Source: Winogradskyella sp. (GTDB taxonomy: Bacteria > Bacteroidota > Bacteroidia > Flavobacteriales > Flavobacteriaceae). From it: DNA of 64,000 bases. The notes beneath the pieces were generated by a model. That model was not told where the DNA came from, made no database searches, and worked only from the letters and a program-made list of their open reading frames with translations. Shown here piece after piece: positions 25,466 through 34,471 of the stretch. The stretch is from NCBI RefSeq assembly GCF_028282165.1, contig NZ_JANQIM010000011.1, forward strand, positions 108,855-172,854. The letters run 5' to 3'. The number at the start of each line of letters is the position of its first letter. Positions within the stretch are counted from its first letter, which is position 1. The position numbers were made by a program, and so were the translations under genes.

Positions 25466-26005
25466 TTACCAATACTCTTGTTTGTTTAGTGGAGCTTCAC
25501 AAAACGTTTGTTCGTTTATAGGTTGTATCGCTTTAGCTTGTAAGGATTGCGCTAACCACCCATGAGGATATGACAATTTTAGAGGAGCTTTTATAATTTC
25601 TTCTGAAATTTGATAATACCCAACTTTTGAATAAAAATTAATATCACCATAAGTTAGTACTATCTGTACGCCTTCATCTCTTAATATTGAATGTGCAAAG
25701 TTGATAAGTGTTTGCCCAACGCCTTTACCATGATAATCAGTAGCTACTGCAACAGGAGATAATATAAACGTTCTCACATGAGGTTGCTCAAACTGTATTT
25801 TTGAAAAAATAATACACCCAATAATTTTATCTTCATTAACAGATACAAATACACGTATGTTTTCTTGTTTGTCACTATTAAGAAAATCACTAACCAAATT
25901 ACTAATAAGCTTTCCTTCATCTTCACCTTCAGAATCATTAAAAGTTTCTTTGAATAATTGAATAATGTCCTCGTCTTTTTGTCCGCTATATTGTAGATAT
26001 TTCAT
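25466..26005 (-). CDS. GNAT family N-acetyltransferase
   Basis: 179 residues. The acetyl-CoA binding motif A region is FILSPVAVATDYHGKGVGQTLINFA (Q/R-x-x-G-x-G/A). The C-terminal part resembles the YhbS-type GNATs (DINFYSKVGYYQ...PHGWLAQSLQ). The substrate is unknown. It is divergent from the peroxiredoxin and shares the 26006-26093 intergenic region with promoter module C, which faces the other way. Confidence 0.88.
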   Translation of the reverse strand: MKYLQYSGQKDEDIIQLFKETFNDSEGEDEGKLISNLVSDFLNSDKQENIRVFVSVNEDKIIGCIIFSKIQFEQPHVRTFILSPVAVATDYHGKGVGQTLINFAHSILRDEGVQIVLTYGDINFYSKVGYYQISEEIIKAPLKLSYPHGWLAQSLQAKAIQPINEQTFCEAPLNKQEYW

Positions 26006-26018
26006 TTTTTAGTTGTTT

Positions 26019-26062
26019 GTAACTAATGTTACTGCAATTTACTTCGCTACACTTTAGTTTTA
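26019..26062 (+). promoter_or_regulatory. Crp/Fnr-type promoter module C (peroxiredoxin)
   Basis: Perfect dyad GTAACTAATGTTAC at 26019-26032 and TAGTTTTA at 26055-26062 (one change from TAnnTTTG) with the same 29.5-bp offset as in the other modules. The peroxiredoxin ATG is 32 nt downstream. Confidence 0.78.
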
Positions 26063-26093
26063 TACAAAAGTAACTTACAATACTCAAATAACT

Positions 26094-26762
26094 ATGGAAA
26101 ACTCAGATACTCACCAAGAACTCGTAAAAAGTATGCCAAGAATTGGCGATAAGGCACCTGATTTTGAGGCTTTAACAACAAAAGGGCAAATTAAATTTTC
26201 AGAGTTTGCCAAGGATAAGTGGGTTGTTATGTTTTCGCATCCAGCTGATTTTACACCGGTTTGCACTACGGAAATGAGCGGTTTTGCGATAAGAAAAGAT
26301 GAATTTGATGCCCTTGATACAGAATTATTGGGACTTAGTATCGATAGCATTCATGCGCATCTAGGATGGGTACAAAATGTAAAGGAAAACACAGGGGTGT
26401 ATTTTGATTTCCCCATCATTGCCGACCTAGATATGAAAGTTTCAAAACTTTATGGGATGCTTCAGCCCAATGAAAGTGAAACAGCTGCTGTACGCGCCGT
26501 ATTTTTCATTGATCCTGAAAAGAAAATCCGCTTAATTATGTATTACCCACTGAATGTAGGTAGAAACATGAGTGAAATTCTGAGGGCATTAGAGGCATTA
26601 CAAACATCGGATAAATATAAAGTCGCCATGCCGTTGGACTGGAAAAAGGGAGACAAAGCCATTGTACCACCACCAAAATCGTTGGATGAACTCAACAAAA
26701 GATTAGAAGACGATTCCGTTGAGAAAGTAACTTGGTATCTTGCCAAGAAGGAACTGTCGTAA
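26094..26762 (+). CDS. 1-Cys peroxiredoxin (Prx6 type)
   Basis: 222 residues. Active site PADFTPVCTTE with peroxidatic Cys57; no other cysteine is present in the whole protein, so it is a true 1-Cys enzyme. The longer C-terminal arm (LDWKKGDKAIVPPPKS) is that of Prx6/AhpC2-like proteins. It reduces peroxides and needs an external thiol; the thioredoxin encoded ~0.7 kb upstream under the same type of promoter is a plausible donor. Confidence 0.93.
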   Translation: MENSDTHQELVKSMPRIGDKAPDFEALTTKGQIKFSEFAKDKWVVMFSHPADFTPVCTTEMSGFAIRKDEFDALDTELLGLSIDSIHAHLGWVQNVKENTGVYFDFPIIADLDMKVSKLYGMLQPNESETAAVRAVFFIDPEKKIRLIMYYPLNVGRNMSEILRALEALQTSDKYKVAMPLDWKKGDKAIVPPPKSLDELNKRLEDDSVEKVTWYLAKKELS

Positions 26763-26932
26763 AAACAGAATAAAAGCTAGGATACTGCATAAGTTGTAGT
26801 TTATGATTATTATCATAGTTTAAAAAATAGATAAGTTTGATCTTTAAAGCCATAAAATAGTTATAAACCAGACCACTCTATGGTATTTAGGGAGGAACAT
26901 AAATCTCTACTTTTTATAAAGCTCAAAACTGT

Positions 26933-27322
26933 TTGAAAAAAGCGTTTTCTATAATAGTAACTACCGCTATAATGATGCCTTTCCTAATAAGGATCGGGAT
27001 TTTGATCGACTTTAAAATCAATCAGGAATTTATTGCGAAAGTATTATGTGTAGATAAGGAGAAGCCAATGTCAACCTGTAACGGAAAGTGTTATCTTTCT
27101 GAGCAACTTAAAAAAACGGAAGAACAGCAACGAGATCAAGTCCCAACTAGTAATGAAAAAGACAGATATGAAGTCGTTTACTATTCTCAAATTGAAAAAT
27201 ATCATCTCCTAATCTCAACAGACGGTCATTCGGAAAAAAAGATTTCCTATTACAGGGATTGTTTTTATCACTATAACTATTTTCCTGATGTTTTCCATCC
27301 GCCAAAATTCTATTTAGTATAA
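26933..27322 (+). CDS. Conserved-looking small protein with CNGKCYL motif next to a copper receptor
   Basis: 129 residues from TTG 26933. An N-terminal membrane segment or signal (KKAFSIIVTTAIMMPFLIRIGILI) is followed by CVDKEKPMSTCNGKCYLSEQLKK, giving three cysteines in a short span, and a His/Tyr-rich tail (YYRDCFYHYNYFPDVFHPP). I know this type of small cysteine protein from positions beside TonB receptors in flavobacteria. With the copper receptor 100 nt downstream, a metal-handling role is inferred. Confidence 0.65.
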   Translation: MKKAFSIIVTTAIMMPFLIRIGILIDFKINQEFIAKVLCVDKEKPMSTCNGKCYLSEQLKKTEEQQRDQVPTSNEKDRYEVVYYSQIEKYHLLISTDGHSEKKISYYRDCFYHYNYFPDVFHPPKFYLV

Positions 27323-27421
27323 CATAGTGGGTGTTGCTACCCAAACTCTTAGATAGCACTCTGGTATTCCAGTAGTGCTTCTAGTTGTGTATTACTTTCT
27401 AATAAAATTATAAAACTAAAA

Positions 27422-29680
27422 ATGAAGATTAAATATATTTTAGTCATAGTACTATGTGCACTATTTACCCATCTTTTTGCTCAAACTCAGCAAGAAGAAA
27501 TAAGGTTGTTAGACCTTGAGACAGCCATGCCAATAGTACAAGCCACCTTTGAGTATGGCGAACAAAATGGAATTTCGGACGAAAACGGTACGATTCGTTT
27601 CGATTTTATTGAAAATGCAACCCTAACGATATCACATATGAGTTATGGTTCATGGTTGTTATATGGTAATGATCTTAAGATAGCCATCCAAAATAAAGTG
27701 TTTTACAGAAACAAAGAAACTGTAAATCTATATCCCGTAACTATTATAGGCGTAAAACAACAGAGTTCCCAACCAGAGAGCAGGCTCAACATAGAGCATC
27801 AAGACCGTATGGAACACGATGGGGCACAATTACTCAACCAATTGCCAGCATTTAACAGTATTCGTAAAGGAGGTAATTATGGGTTTGACCCTGTTTTTAG
27901 AGGGTTTAAATATGACCAACTTAATATAGTATTTAACGGGGCGCAAAGTGCAACAGCGGCTTGCCCTAACAGAATGGATCCACCAACAAGCCAAATGGCT
28001 CCTAATATGATAGATCGTATTGAGGTATTAAAAGGGCCTTATGCTCTTCGCTATGGAAGTGGTTTTGGAGCAACCATAAACTTTGTGCCCACTAACCTTC
28101 GCTTTACGATAGAAAATGATGTTTATGGTAGACTATCAACAGGTTACGAAAGCAATGGAGACATTGTAAGAGGTGAGAGTCAAATAGGTTTCAGTGGTAA
28201 GAAGCATGATATTAGCTTTTTTGGTTCGTGGTCTCAAGGCAATGATTATACCTCAGGCAATGACGAAACAGTACAGGCAGATTTTCAACGCGGTAGCTTT
28301 GGGACAAATATGGGATTTAAAATCACTTCAAGGCAACAGCTTAGGATATCTGCACTTTATAATCGTGCCAGAGATGCAGACTTTCCTGCTTTACCCATGG
28401 ATTTGAGGGAAGACGATACTTGGATGTTTAATGTAAGACATGATATCCAGTTTAATAGAGCTAAACTACAAAGCTGGAATACGACGGTTTTTGGCTCTTT
28501 TGTCGATCATCTCATGAACAACTTGCTCAAGCCATTAGACCCTCGCACACTCAATGCTGAAACTGCGGCTAAAACTTTTAATTATGGTGGCAGAACGGAA
28601 GGTGTTTGGCGTTTTACCAAAGGTACTTTATATGCAGGAGCTGACTTACGTATAGAAGGTGCGGAAGGTACCAGACTGAGAGCGTTTTTAATGGGACCAA
28701 ATGCAGGAAATACTTTTGAGGACAATGCTTGGCAAGATGGTAGGATAAGTAAAACAGGAGTTTTTACAGAATATCAGCTAAACGGATCTACTTTTGACTA
28801 CATATTTTCTGGACGATTAGAACTCAACAATGCAAAAGTTAATGATGCCAGTGGTGAGTTTACTCAAATATATTCAGACAGTAGAGTTACCCAAGTCAAC
28901 CCAAGTTTTAGTGTTGGTATTCTTAAGGATTTTGGCACTACCGTAAAAACAGGCTTTTGGCTAGGACGTGCTCAAAGAAGTGGCGGCCTTACAGAACGGT
29001 TTATCAATTTTTTTCCCGTAGGTCAGGACCCATTCGAAATGTTAGGTAATCCAGATCTAAATCCTGAAGTCAACAATCAGGTTGATGTAACTTTACAATG
29101 GACGCCGTATAAGAAAACAAAAGTCAATATCGATGTGTTTGTGTCTTATTTGCAAGACTATATTTCTTCGGTTATCAATCCCAACTTCGATCCACGCTTA
29201 CCTTCAAGTCCGGGCGTTAGACAGTTTATTAATATAGATGAAGTTTTTAAAACTGGTTTTGAAATCAGTTGGTCGCAGAAACTATTTGCAGGTCTGCAAC
29301 ATCAATTGGGTATAGCATATACCTATGGTCAAGATATGGAACGTGATGAGCCCCTACCAGAAATCGCACCTTTGGATTTGAGATATGTTCTTTCAGGTAG
29401 TTACTTTAAGAATAAGTTAAGCCCAGAAATTGCTTTCCGTTATGTAGCAGAACAATCTAGAATTTCTAATGAATTTGGGGAAACCGTAACCCCATCGTTT
29501 ACCCTTTTAGACATAAATATCGGTTATGAAATATCTGATAAGCTATCCATTAATGCAGGTGTGAATAATCTATTTGACGAGAACTACTATGAACATCTCA
29601 ACCGTTCTGTGAGAGGAACAAATGATCCTATATTTGCACCAGGTAGAAATGTATTCGCTAATCTTAATCTTACTTTTTAG
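27422..29680 (+). CDS. TonB-dependent outer-membrane copper receptor (OprC/NosA type)
   Basis: 752 residues. Signal peptide (to HLFAQ), a small carboxypeptidase-regulatory-like segment, then the plug domain with the family-specific CPNRMDPPTSQMAPNMIDRIEVLKGP, and a 22-strand barrel ending NLNLTF with a C-terminal Phe. The 'CPNRMDPPT' stretch is the hallmark of the TonB-copper receptors OprC and NosA, which take up copper for enzymes such as N2O reductase and haem-copper oxidases. A strong terminator follows. Confidence 0.9.
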   Translation: MKIKYILVIVLCALFTHLFAQTQQEEIRLLDLETAMPIVQATFEYGEQNGISDENGTIRFDFIENATLTISHMSYGSWLLYGNDLKIAIQNKVFYRNKETVNLYPVTIIGVKQQSSQPESRLNIEHQDRMEHDGAQLLNQLPAFNSIRKGGNYGFDPVFRGFKYDQLNIVFNGAQSATAACPNRMDPPTSQMAPNMIDRIEVLKGPYALRYGSGFGATINFVPTNLRFTIENDVYGRLSTGYESNGDIVRGESQIGFSGKKHDISFFGSWSQGNDYTSGNDETVQADFQRGSFGTNMGFKITSRQQLRISALYNRARDADFPALPMDLREDDTWMFNVRHDIQFNRAKLQSWNTTVFGSFVDHLMNNLLKPLDPRTLNAETAAKTFNYGGRTEGVWRFTKGTLYAGADLRIEGAEGTRLRAFLMGPNAGNTFEDNAWQDGRISKTGVFTEYQLNGSTFDYIFSGRLELNNAKVNDASGEFTQIYSDSRVTQVNPSFSVGILKDFGTTVKTGFWLGRAQRSGGLTERFINFFPVGQDPFEMLGNPDLNPEVNNQVDVTLQWTPYKKTKVNIDVFVSYLQDYISSVINPNFDPRLPSSPGVRQFINIDEVFKTGFEISWSQKLFAGLQHQLGIAYTYGQDMERDEPLPEIAPLDLRYVLSGSYFKNKLSPEIAFRYVAEQSRISNEFGETVTPSFTLLDINIGYEISDKLSINAGVNNLFDENYYEHLNRSVRGTNDPIFAPGRNVFANLNLTF

Positions 29681-29721
29681 AAAAATTGAGGTGAAGAATG
29701 TGGTTTTCGCCTCAATTTTTT
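29681..29721 (+). terminator. Rho-independent terminator after the copper receptor
   Basis: Stem AAAAATTGAGG / CCTCAATTTTT enclosing an internal GTGAA...TTTTCG helix and loop, with a T-run. It starts immediately after the stop codon. Confidence 0.88.
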
Positions 29722-29960
29722 ATTAAAAGAAACGGTCTAAATAAATGGCTATATAAACCTTGCTGGCCTTTCAATCCATATGAAACCTATTTCATTGGCA
29801 AGTTGTTCATAATAAGTAAAAGTTTGAATTAAATGGATAAACTCATTGAGAATATTAAAAAAATCAAACGACGAACAGACGCGTGTTTTAATTAAATTAA
29901 TTAAACAATAACTTAGCAATAAATATCAAAAAATCAATCATATTCTCAACTATTTTTACA

Positions 29961-30851
29961 ATGAAAGAAATGGTTAAAAATGATTATTATCAACGAATTG
30001 AAAGAGCTATAAACTTTATTGAGGATAACCTCATGAATAAGCTTACCGTTGAGACGATTGCGCAAAAAGCATTTTTTTCAAAGTATCATTTTATCAGAGT
30101 ATTTAAGGCAACAACAGGAGAGACAGTTGGAAACTATCTTAGACGCAGAAGAATTTCAAGATCTTCAAAGTCTTTAATAAACTCTAACCGTTCAATATTG
30201 ACTATTGCCTTAGATTATCAATTTGAATCTCAAGAGGCTTACACCCGTTCATTCAAAAAAGTTTACGGTACAAGCCCTAGAAAGTATCGCATGCAGAATA
30301 AAGACCAAATAGCCTTTGGTCGTGCAAGATTAACAATCGAAAGATTAAATCATTTAAAAAGTAATGTAACGATGACGCCAAAAATTGTAGATATTGATAA
30401 AAAAAAGTTAGTTGGGCTAAGTATATTAACGTCGTTAGCAAATAACAAGATTCCAAAATTATGGAATGATTTTATGTTAAGAATTGGAGAAATAAAGAAT
30501 AATGCCAATACGGGTTGTTACGAAGTGAACCCATTTGATTCAAGTTTTAAGATTGAGAGTTTTACAAAAGATAAGGAGTTTGAAAAATGGGCAACTGTAG
30601 AGGTTCATAGTTTTGATGGCATACCCGCTGGATTGAAGCCTTTAACCATTGAAGGTGGAAAATATGCTGTCTTTAAACACAAAGGGAAAATGAGCAATAT
30701 CCAAATGTCATTTGACTATGCCTATGGCACATGGTTACCAAACTCTGAATATCAGCTTGATGCAAGGGCAAGTTTTGAGAGATATGGAGCGCAGTATTTA
30801 GGCCCAGACAATCCCGATTCAATTACAGAATTATGGATTGCAATAAAATAG
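29961..30851 (+). CDS. AraC family regulator with GyrI-like effector domain
   Basis: 296 residues. AraC-type double HTH at the N-terminus (residues ~8-110, VETIAQKAFFSKYHFIRVFKA...FESQEAYTRSFKKVYGTSPRKYR), then a GyrI-like ligand-binding domain (about 140-296, MTPKIVDIDKKKLVGLSI...ELWIAIK). This order is that of SoxS/Rob/BmrR-like multidrug sensors. The start could also be the Met at residue 4. It is followed after 22 nt by a GNAT/YoaP gene. Confidence 0.9.
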   Translation: MKEMVKNDYYQRIERAINFIEDNLMNKLTVETIAQKAFFSKYHFIRVFKATTGETVGNYLRRRRISRSSKSLINSNRSILTIALDYQFESQEAYTRSFKKVYGTSPRKYRMQNKDQIAFGRARLTIERLNHLKSNVTMTPKIVDIDKKKLVGLSILTSLANNKIPKLWNDFMLRIGEIKNNANTGCYEVNPFDSSFKIESFTKDKEFEKWATVEVHSFDGIPAGLKPLTIEGGKYAVFKHKGKMSNIQMSFDYAYGTWLPNSEYQLDARASFERYGAQYLGPDNPDSITELWIAIK

Positions 30852-30873
30852 TATTGAGAAAGAACATCTTTTT

Positions 30874-31629
30874 TTGCAAAAAATGGAAATATTAAAACTT
30901 ACTGAAAAGAATATACAAGACGAACATATTTGCTGTGCTATAAGCGATAAGAAAAGTAGAAATGGCTATGAAAAGAAAAAGCAATGGTTAAAGAAAGAGT
31001 TTAAGAATGGTTACAACTTTCAAAAAGTTGATGTTAGAGGAAAGGTCTTTATTGAGTATGTTCCAATTGAGAGTTCTTGGCTGCCCTTAACAGGAAAGAA
31101 CTTTATGGTTATCAATTGTTTTTGGGTCGCCGGACAATTCAAAGGAAAAGGAAATGGAAAGAAACTCTTAGAACAATGTCTGAAAGATTCAAAGAACATG
31201 GATGGAGTTATTGCGGTGTCAAGTGATAAAAAACGACCTTTTATGACTGACCCAAGATTTTTAAAGTATAATGGTTTCGAAATCATTGATGAAGCAAAAC
31301 CTTACTTTAAACTTTGGGGATTTAGAACAAATCCTAATGCTGAATTTCCAAGATTTTTGGAAACTGCTAAATCTGGTGTTTGTCCAAACAATAACGGAAT
31401 CACCGCATATTATTCTAATACTTGCCCATTCACTGATTTTTACACCAACGAATTATTGAGAGCATATGCAAAAAAGAAGAATGTTCCTATAGAAATACAT
31501 CATATTAAATCTCAAGAAGATGGACGAAAAATGCCAATTCCTTGGATTATAAATAGTGTTTTTTATAAAGGAGAATTAGTAAGCTTAGAAATAAAAGTTG
31601 ATAGGCATTTAGACAAATTAATCGAATAA
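30874..31629 (+). CDS. GNAT N-acetyltransferase with YoaP-like C-terminal domain
   Basis: 251 residues. An N-terminal GNAT core (INCFWVAGQFKGKGNGKKLLEQ) is followed by a C-terminal YoaP-like region (AYYSNTCPFTDFY...ARA-like helix, then WIINSVFYKGELVS) that is thioredoxin-like. The likely start is the second Met (MEILKLTEKN, residue 4). Two-domain YoaP proteins occur next to AraC regulators; they acetylate unknown small molecules. Confidence 0.87.
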   Translation: MQKMEILKLTEKNIQDEHICCAISDKKSRNGYEKKKQWLKKEFKNGYNFQKVDVRGKVFIEYVPIESSWLPLTGKNFMVINCFWVAGQFKGKGNGKKLLEQCLKDSKNMDGVIAVSSDKKRPFMTDPRFLKYNGFEIIDEAKPYFKLWGFRTNPNAEFPRFLETAKSGVCPNNNGITAYYSNTCPFTDFYTNELLRAYAKKKNVPIEIHHIKSQEDGRKMPIPWIINSVFYKGELVSLEIKVDRHLDKLIE

Positions 31630-31755
31630 CATGTTATAACAAAGTACCCTTTTCTAATACTTCTATCACATATAATGGATTGTGTTTTTTAGAGTTTGGG
31701 AGAGAAGAGTGGATAGCGAGAAAATACGGAAATAACCTTAAACGCATCACGTAAA

Positions 31756-32349
31756 ATGCAGGAGCTGGTTCAGAGAATAAAAAAAATCGAACATGGTTTT
31801 AAACATATTATCGAGGCAGGAAGTTTGATATTGAAAGACAAAACTCAAAACCACTTTGATTTGGCAAATAGCTTTTTGACCGATGAAACCTATCAAGTAA
31901 GAATGTTAGCAGTTTATCTGTTAGGACAACTTTCAACAGAGAATACAGATGCTTTACATATTTTAGAAACCGAAGTTGGAAAAGACGAAAATTGGAGAGT
32001 CCAAGAAATGTTGGCTAAGGCTTTTGACCATTATTGTAAAACTTTAGGCTATGAAAATAGCTTACCCAAGATTAAGAAATGGTTATCTGATAAGAACCCT
32101 AACATAAAGAGAGCTGTAACTGAAGGACTAAGAATTTGGACAAGCAGACCTTATTTTAAAGAAAACCCTCAAATAGCTATTACATTAATCAGCGCAAACA
32201 GAGATGACGAAAGTGAATACTTAAGAAGATCTGTTGGAAACTCGCTTAGAGATATCCGTAAAAAACACAAAGAATTAGTCGATAAAGAAATCTCAAATTG
32301 GGGAAACAGTAAAAGAGTAGAATTCGTAAAAAAAATAGTTACAAAATAG
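31756..32349 (+). CDS. HEAT-repeat protein (DNA alkylation repeat-like)
   Basis: 197 residues of alpha-alpha repeats: TDETYQVRMLAVYLLGQLS, GKDENWRVQEMLAKAFDHYC, LSDKNPNIKRAVTEGLRIW and ESEYLRRSVGNSLRDIRKKH. The spacing and the W-R-V-Q-E-M pattern resemble AlkD-type DNA alkylation repeat proteins, although the protein is shorter than AlkD. Whether it has glycosylase activity cannot be told. Confidence 0.8.
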   Translation: MQELVQRIKKIEHGFKHIIEAGSLILKDKTQNHFDLANSFLTDETYQVRMLAVYLLGQLSTENTDALHILETEVGKDENWRVQEMLAKAFDHYCKTLGYENSLPKIKKWLSDKNPNIKRAVTEGLRIWTSRPYFKENPQIAITLISANRDDESEYLRRSVGNSLRDIRKKHKELVDKEISNWGNSKRVEFVKKIVTK

Positions 32350-32395
32350 TTCTAGTCCTATTATTGTTTTCTTTCATAATAAAAACAGCGATAGT

Positions 32396-33274
32396 CTATT
32401 CTTTTATTATTTTTTTATTAATAATCCCCTCTTTTGTGATAATGTTTACAAGGAAAACTCCTGATGGTAATCTCGATACATCAATTGGTTCAAGATTATT
32501 ATACATTTCGAGGATTTTTAGTCCTGTAATGGAGATAATCTCAACTTTCAAAATTATTAATTTCGTTGCAATGAATAATTCACTTTTGACAGGATTTGGG
32601 TATAGTCTAAATTTTGAATCAAAATCAAAATCAATTGTGCTTAAAGTTGAACAGTCTAAACTAAATTGGTCTCCGCTATCTATACTTCCCCAAGGAATCC
32701 AAACCGCATCGCTGTACGAAACATTATCTACATCAATACAAGTTAAATTAGGAGTGTTAGATGCATCAAAATCATTAAAATCTTCGTTGTTACCATTAGC
32801 AACATTTAAAGAATTTATGATTGAATTATTTTGTACTTCTACGGAAGTTAGTCCTGTGAGCATACTTAAATTTAATGACTCCAATAAAATAGACGAGGCA
32901 TTTAAAGTAGTAAGGTTTGACCCTATGGGTAATGCAAGACTGGTGATTAGGTTATTGCTACAATTTAAGTTAGTTAGTGTTATATTTAGCGAAACATCTA
33001 AGGTACTAATCTGGTTACTGCTACAATTTAAAGCGGTGAGTGATGTAAAGGCTTCTATACCTGTCAAATCAGAAATATTCAAACCTGAACAATTGATAGG
33101 TCCTACATAGGTTTGTGCTTCTGATACTTGTATTTCAGAATCAGAATTTGTGTTAATAAACGGTTGTCCAACCAAATAGGCTTTAAAATTTGTATCGGGA
33201 ATAACAACATTCTGGGCGATTAAGTTCAAACAAAAAGAAGCGAATACAATAATACTAAGCAAAACTTTATCCAT
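32396..33274 (-). CDS. Secreted leucine-rich-repeat-like protein with T9SS type A sorting domain
   Basis: 292 residues. Signal peptide (to LIAQ), then 'IPDTNFKAYL' and a run of ~21-residue bacterial LRR units (LTALNCSSNQISTLDVS, LTNLNCSNNLITSLALP). The last ~75 residues are a type A C-terminal sorting domain (FRLYPNPVKSELFI...LPSGVFLVNI...KKIIKE). It is therefore exported and displayed on the surface by the T9SS. The long plus-strand frame over the same DNA is only its antisense shadow. Confidence 0.88.
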   Translation of the reverse strand: MDKVLLSIIVFASFCLNLIAQNVVIPDTNFKAYLVGQPFINTNSDSEIQVSEAQTYVGPINCSGLNISDLTGIEAFTSLTALNCSSNQISTLDVSLNITLTNLNCSNNLITSLALPIGSNLTTLNASSILLESLNLSMLTGLTSVEVQNNSIINSLNVANGNNEDFNDFDASNTPNLTCIDVDNVSYSDAVWIPWGSIDSGDQFSLDCSTLSTIDFDFDSKFRLYPNPVKSELFIATKLIILKVEIISITGLKILEMYNNLEPIDVSRLPSGVFLVNIITKEGIINKKIIKE

Positions 33275-33360
33275 GTTTTCGTAATTTATATTTGGGGTTA
33301 ATTTATGTTTTAAACGGTTTTATTTATATACGCTGTCAAATATCAACACTGATTTATTCT

Positions 33361-33368
33361 TATATTTG
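33361..33368 (+). promoter_or_regulatory. -7 element TATATTTG of the luxR-type gene promoter
   Basis: Exact TAnnTTTG, 46 nt upstream of the GTG start of the LuxR-type gene and facing it. No GTAAC dyad is found at the position seen in the Crp/Fnr modules, so this promoter belongs to a different control class. Confidence 0.55.
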
Positions 33369-33414
33369 AATCAAGAAAAAGAATACTCAATAATGAGTAC
33401 CAAAATACTAGCTA

Positions 33415-34173
33415 GTGAGTACGTTTACTTCGATTTTTAGCCACTGGAAAGACACGTTAAAACTTAGTACTAATGATTATCATGAAAAACTTCAAGAAAT
33501 AGTTGAGAGGCTAAATCAAGCCGAAAACTTAATTCAAGGGGCAATTTTTATTCAAGATTACAGGGATTTTAGTGTAAAATATGCTTCAAAAAACGCTTTT
33601 GCTATTTGTGGATATTTTCCCGAAAATTTTTACGCCAATGGAATAGAATTGGGCTTGCAGTTACACCATCCAGAAGATCGCTCTAAAGTTTTAGTACTTC
33701 AAAAACAGGTTTTTGACTATCTACAAACTATTCCTAAAGATTTTAGAGATAGCTTGGAAATTAATTATATCGCCCGAATTTTTAACCGAAAGCAAGATCG
33801 CTACCAGATCACTCATGCCACGATAAAACCTTTGTTATTTGATGCAGAGCATAATGTTATACTTGATATTGCCCACTGGAAAGCGATTCCCACCATTCCT
33901 TTGAGCGAATCGTTTAGTTATACTATAAAATATATTGATGTTGAAGGAAACGTTCATCAGAAAAATAATCTAATGGAAGATGATAAAAAGAGTATTAGTG
34001 CTTTAACAAAAACAGAACAAGAAATTACCGCATTATTGAAAAAAGGTTTAACATCTACACAAATCTCTGAAAAGTTAAACCGAAGCAAACACACCGTAGA
34101 TACTCACCGTAGAAATATTCTTAAAAAATTAGGGTTAAAATCAACCCGAGAATTGTTGATTTTACGTTTATAA
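33415..34173 (+). CDS. LuxR family regulator with PAS-like N-terminal domain
   Basis: 252 residues from GTG. The N-terminal ~170 residues look PAS-like (IQDYRDFSVKYASKNAFAICGY...LHHPEDRSKVL). The C-terminal LuxR HTH is complete (LTKTEQEITALLKKGLTSTQISEKL, KHTVDTHRRNILKKLG). Flavobacteria have many such PAS-LuxR proteins. It sits just upstream of cydAB but has its own promoter and is separated by ~300 bp. Confidence 0.88.
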   Translation: MSTFTSIFSHWKDTLKLSTNDYHEKLQEIVERLNQAENLIQGAIFIQDYRDFSVKYASKNAFAICGYFPENFYANGIELGLQLHHPEDRSKVLVLQKQVFDYLQTIPKDFRDSLEINYIARIFNRKQDRYQITHATIKPLLFDAEHNVILDIAHWKAIPTIPLSESFSYTIKYIDVEGNVHQKNNLMEDDKKSISALTKTEQEITALLKKGLTSTQISEKLNRSKHTVDTHRRNILKKLGLKSTRELLILRL

Positions 34174-34372
34174 AAATGATCGTTTATTAGTCGTATTGAA
34201 ACCAAAGCTATAAAAAATTCAAATTGAGTATTAGAGCAATTAGTAGGTAGTTGCTAAAAGAAAGAATTACCCATATTACATAAAGAAAATGAATTATAGT
34301 CAACCTTTAATAAACCATGACCTTAACTCATTATAACCATTACAAAACTATACACATTAGAAGCAAAATCAA

Positions 34373-34386
34373 GTAACTAAAGTTGC
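34373..34386 (+). promoter_or_regulatory. Second Crp/Fnr-type dyad upstream of cydA
   Basis: GTAACTAAAGTTGC, one change from a perfect GTAAC-N4-GTTAC dyad, centred 38 bp upstream of the dyad in module D. No -7 element lies at the standard distance, so it would be an auxiliary site. The gene-free stretch 34174-34471 holds no other recognisable element. Confidence 0.6.
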
Positions 34387-34410
34387 GCTAAAAGTTAATT
34401 TTCTTTATAT

Positions 34411-34454
34411 GTAACACCAGTTGCTTTAAAATAGTATTCTGCAAAATACCTTTG
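34411..34454 (+). promoter_or_regulatory. Crp/Fnr-type promoter module D (cydAB)
   Basis: Dyad GTAACACCAGTTGC at 34411-34424 and an exact -7 element TACCTTTG at 34447-34454, with the invariant 29.5-bp offset. cydA starts 18 nt downstream. Confidence 0.8.
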
Positions 34455-34471
34455 ACTAAAATTTTAGTCCT

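Noticed and set aside
26068..26077. Extra GTAAC word (AGTAACTTAC) near the peroxiredoxin start
   Set aside because: Lies downstream of the -7 element, and the N4 spacing between half-sites is absent.
32364..33110. 248-aa plus-strand frame
   Set aside because: Exactly antisense to the leucine-rich-repeat T9SS protein, which has a signal peptide, repeats and sorting domain; the plus frame is a shadow caused by the repeats.
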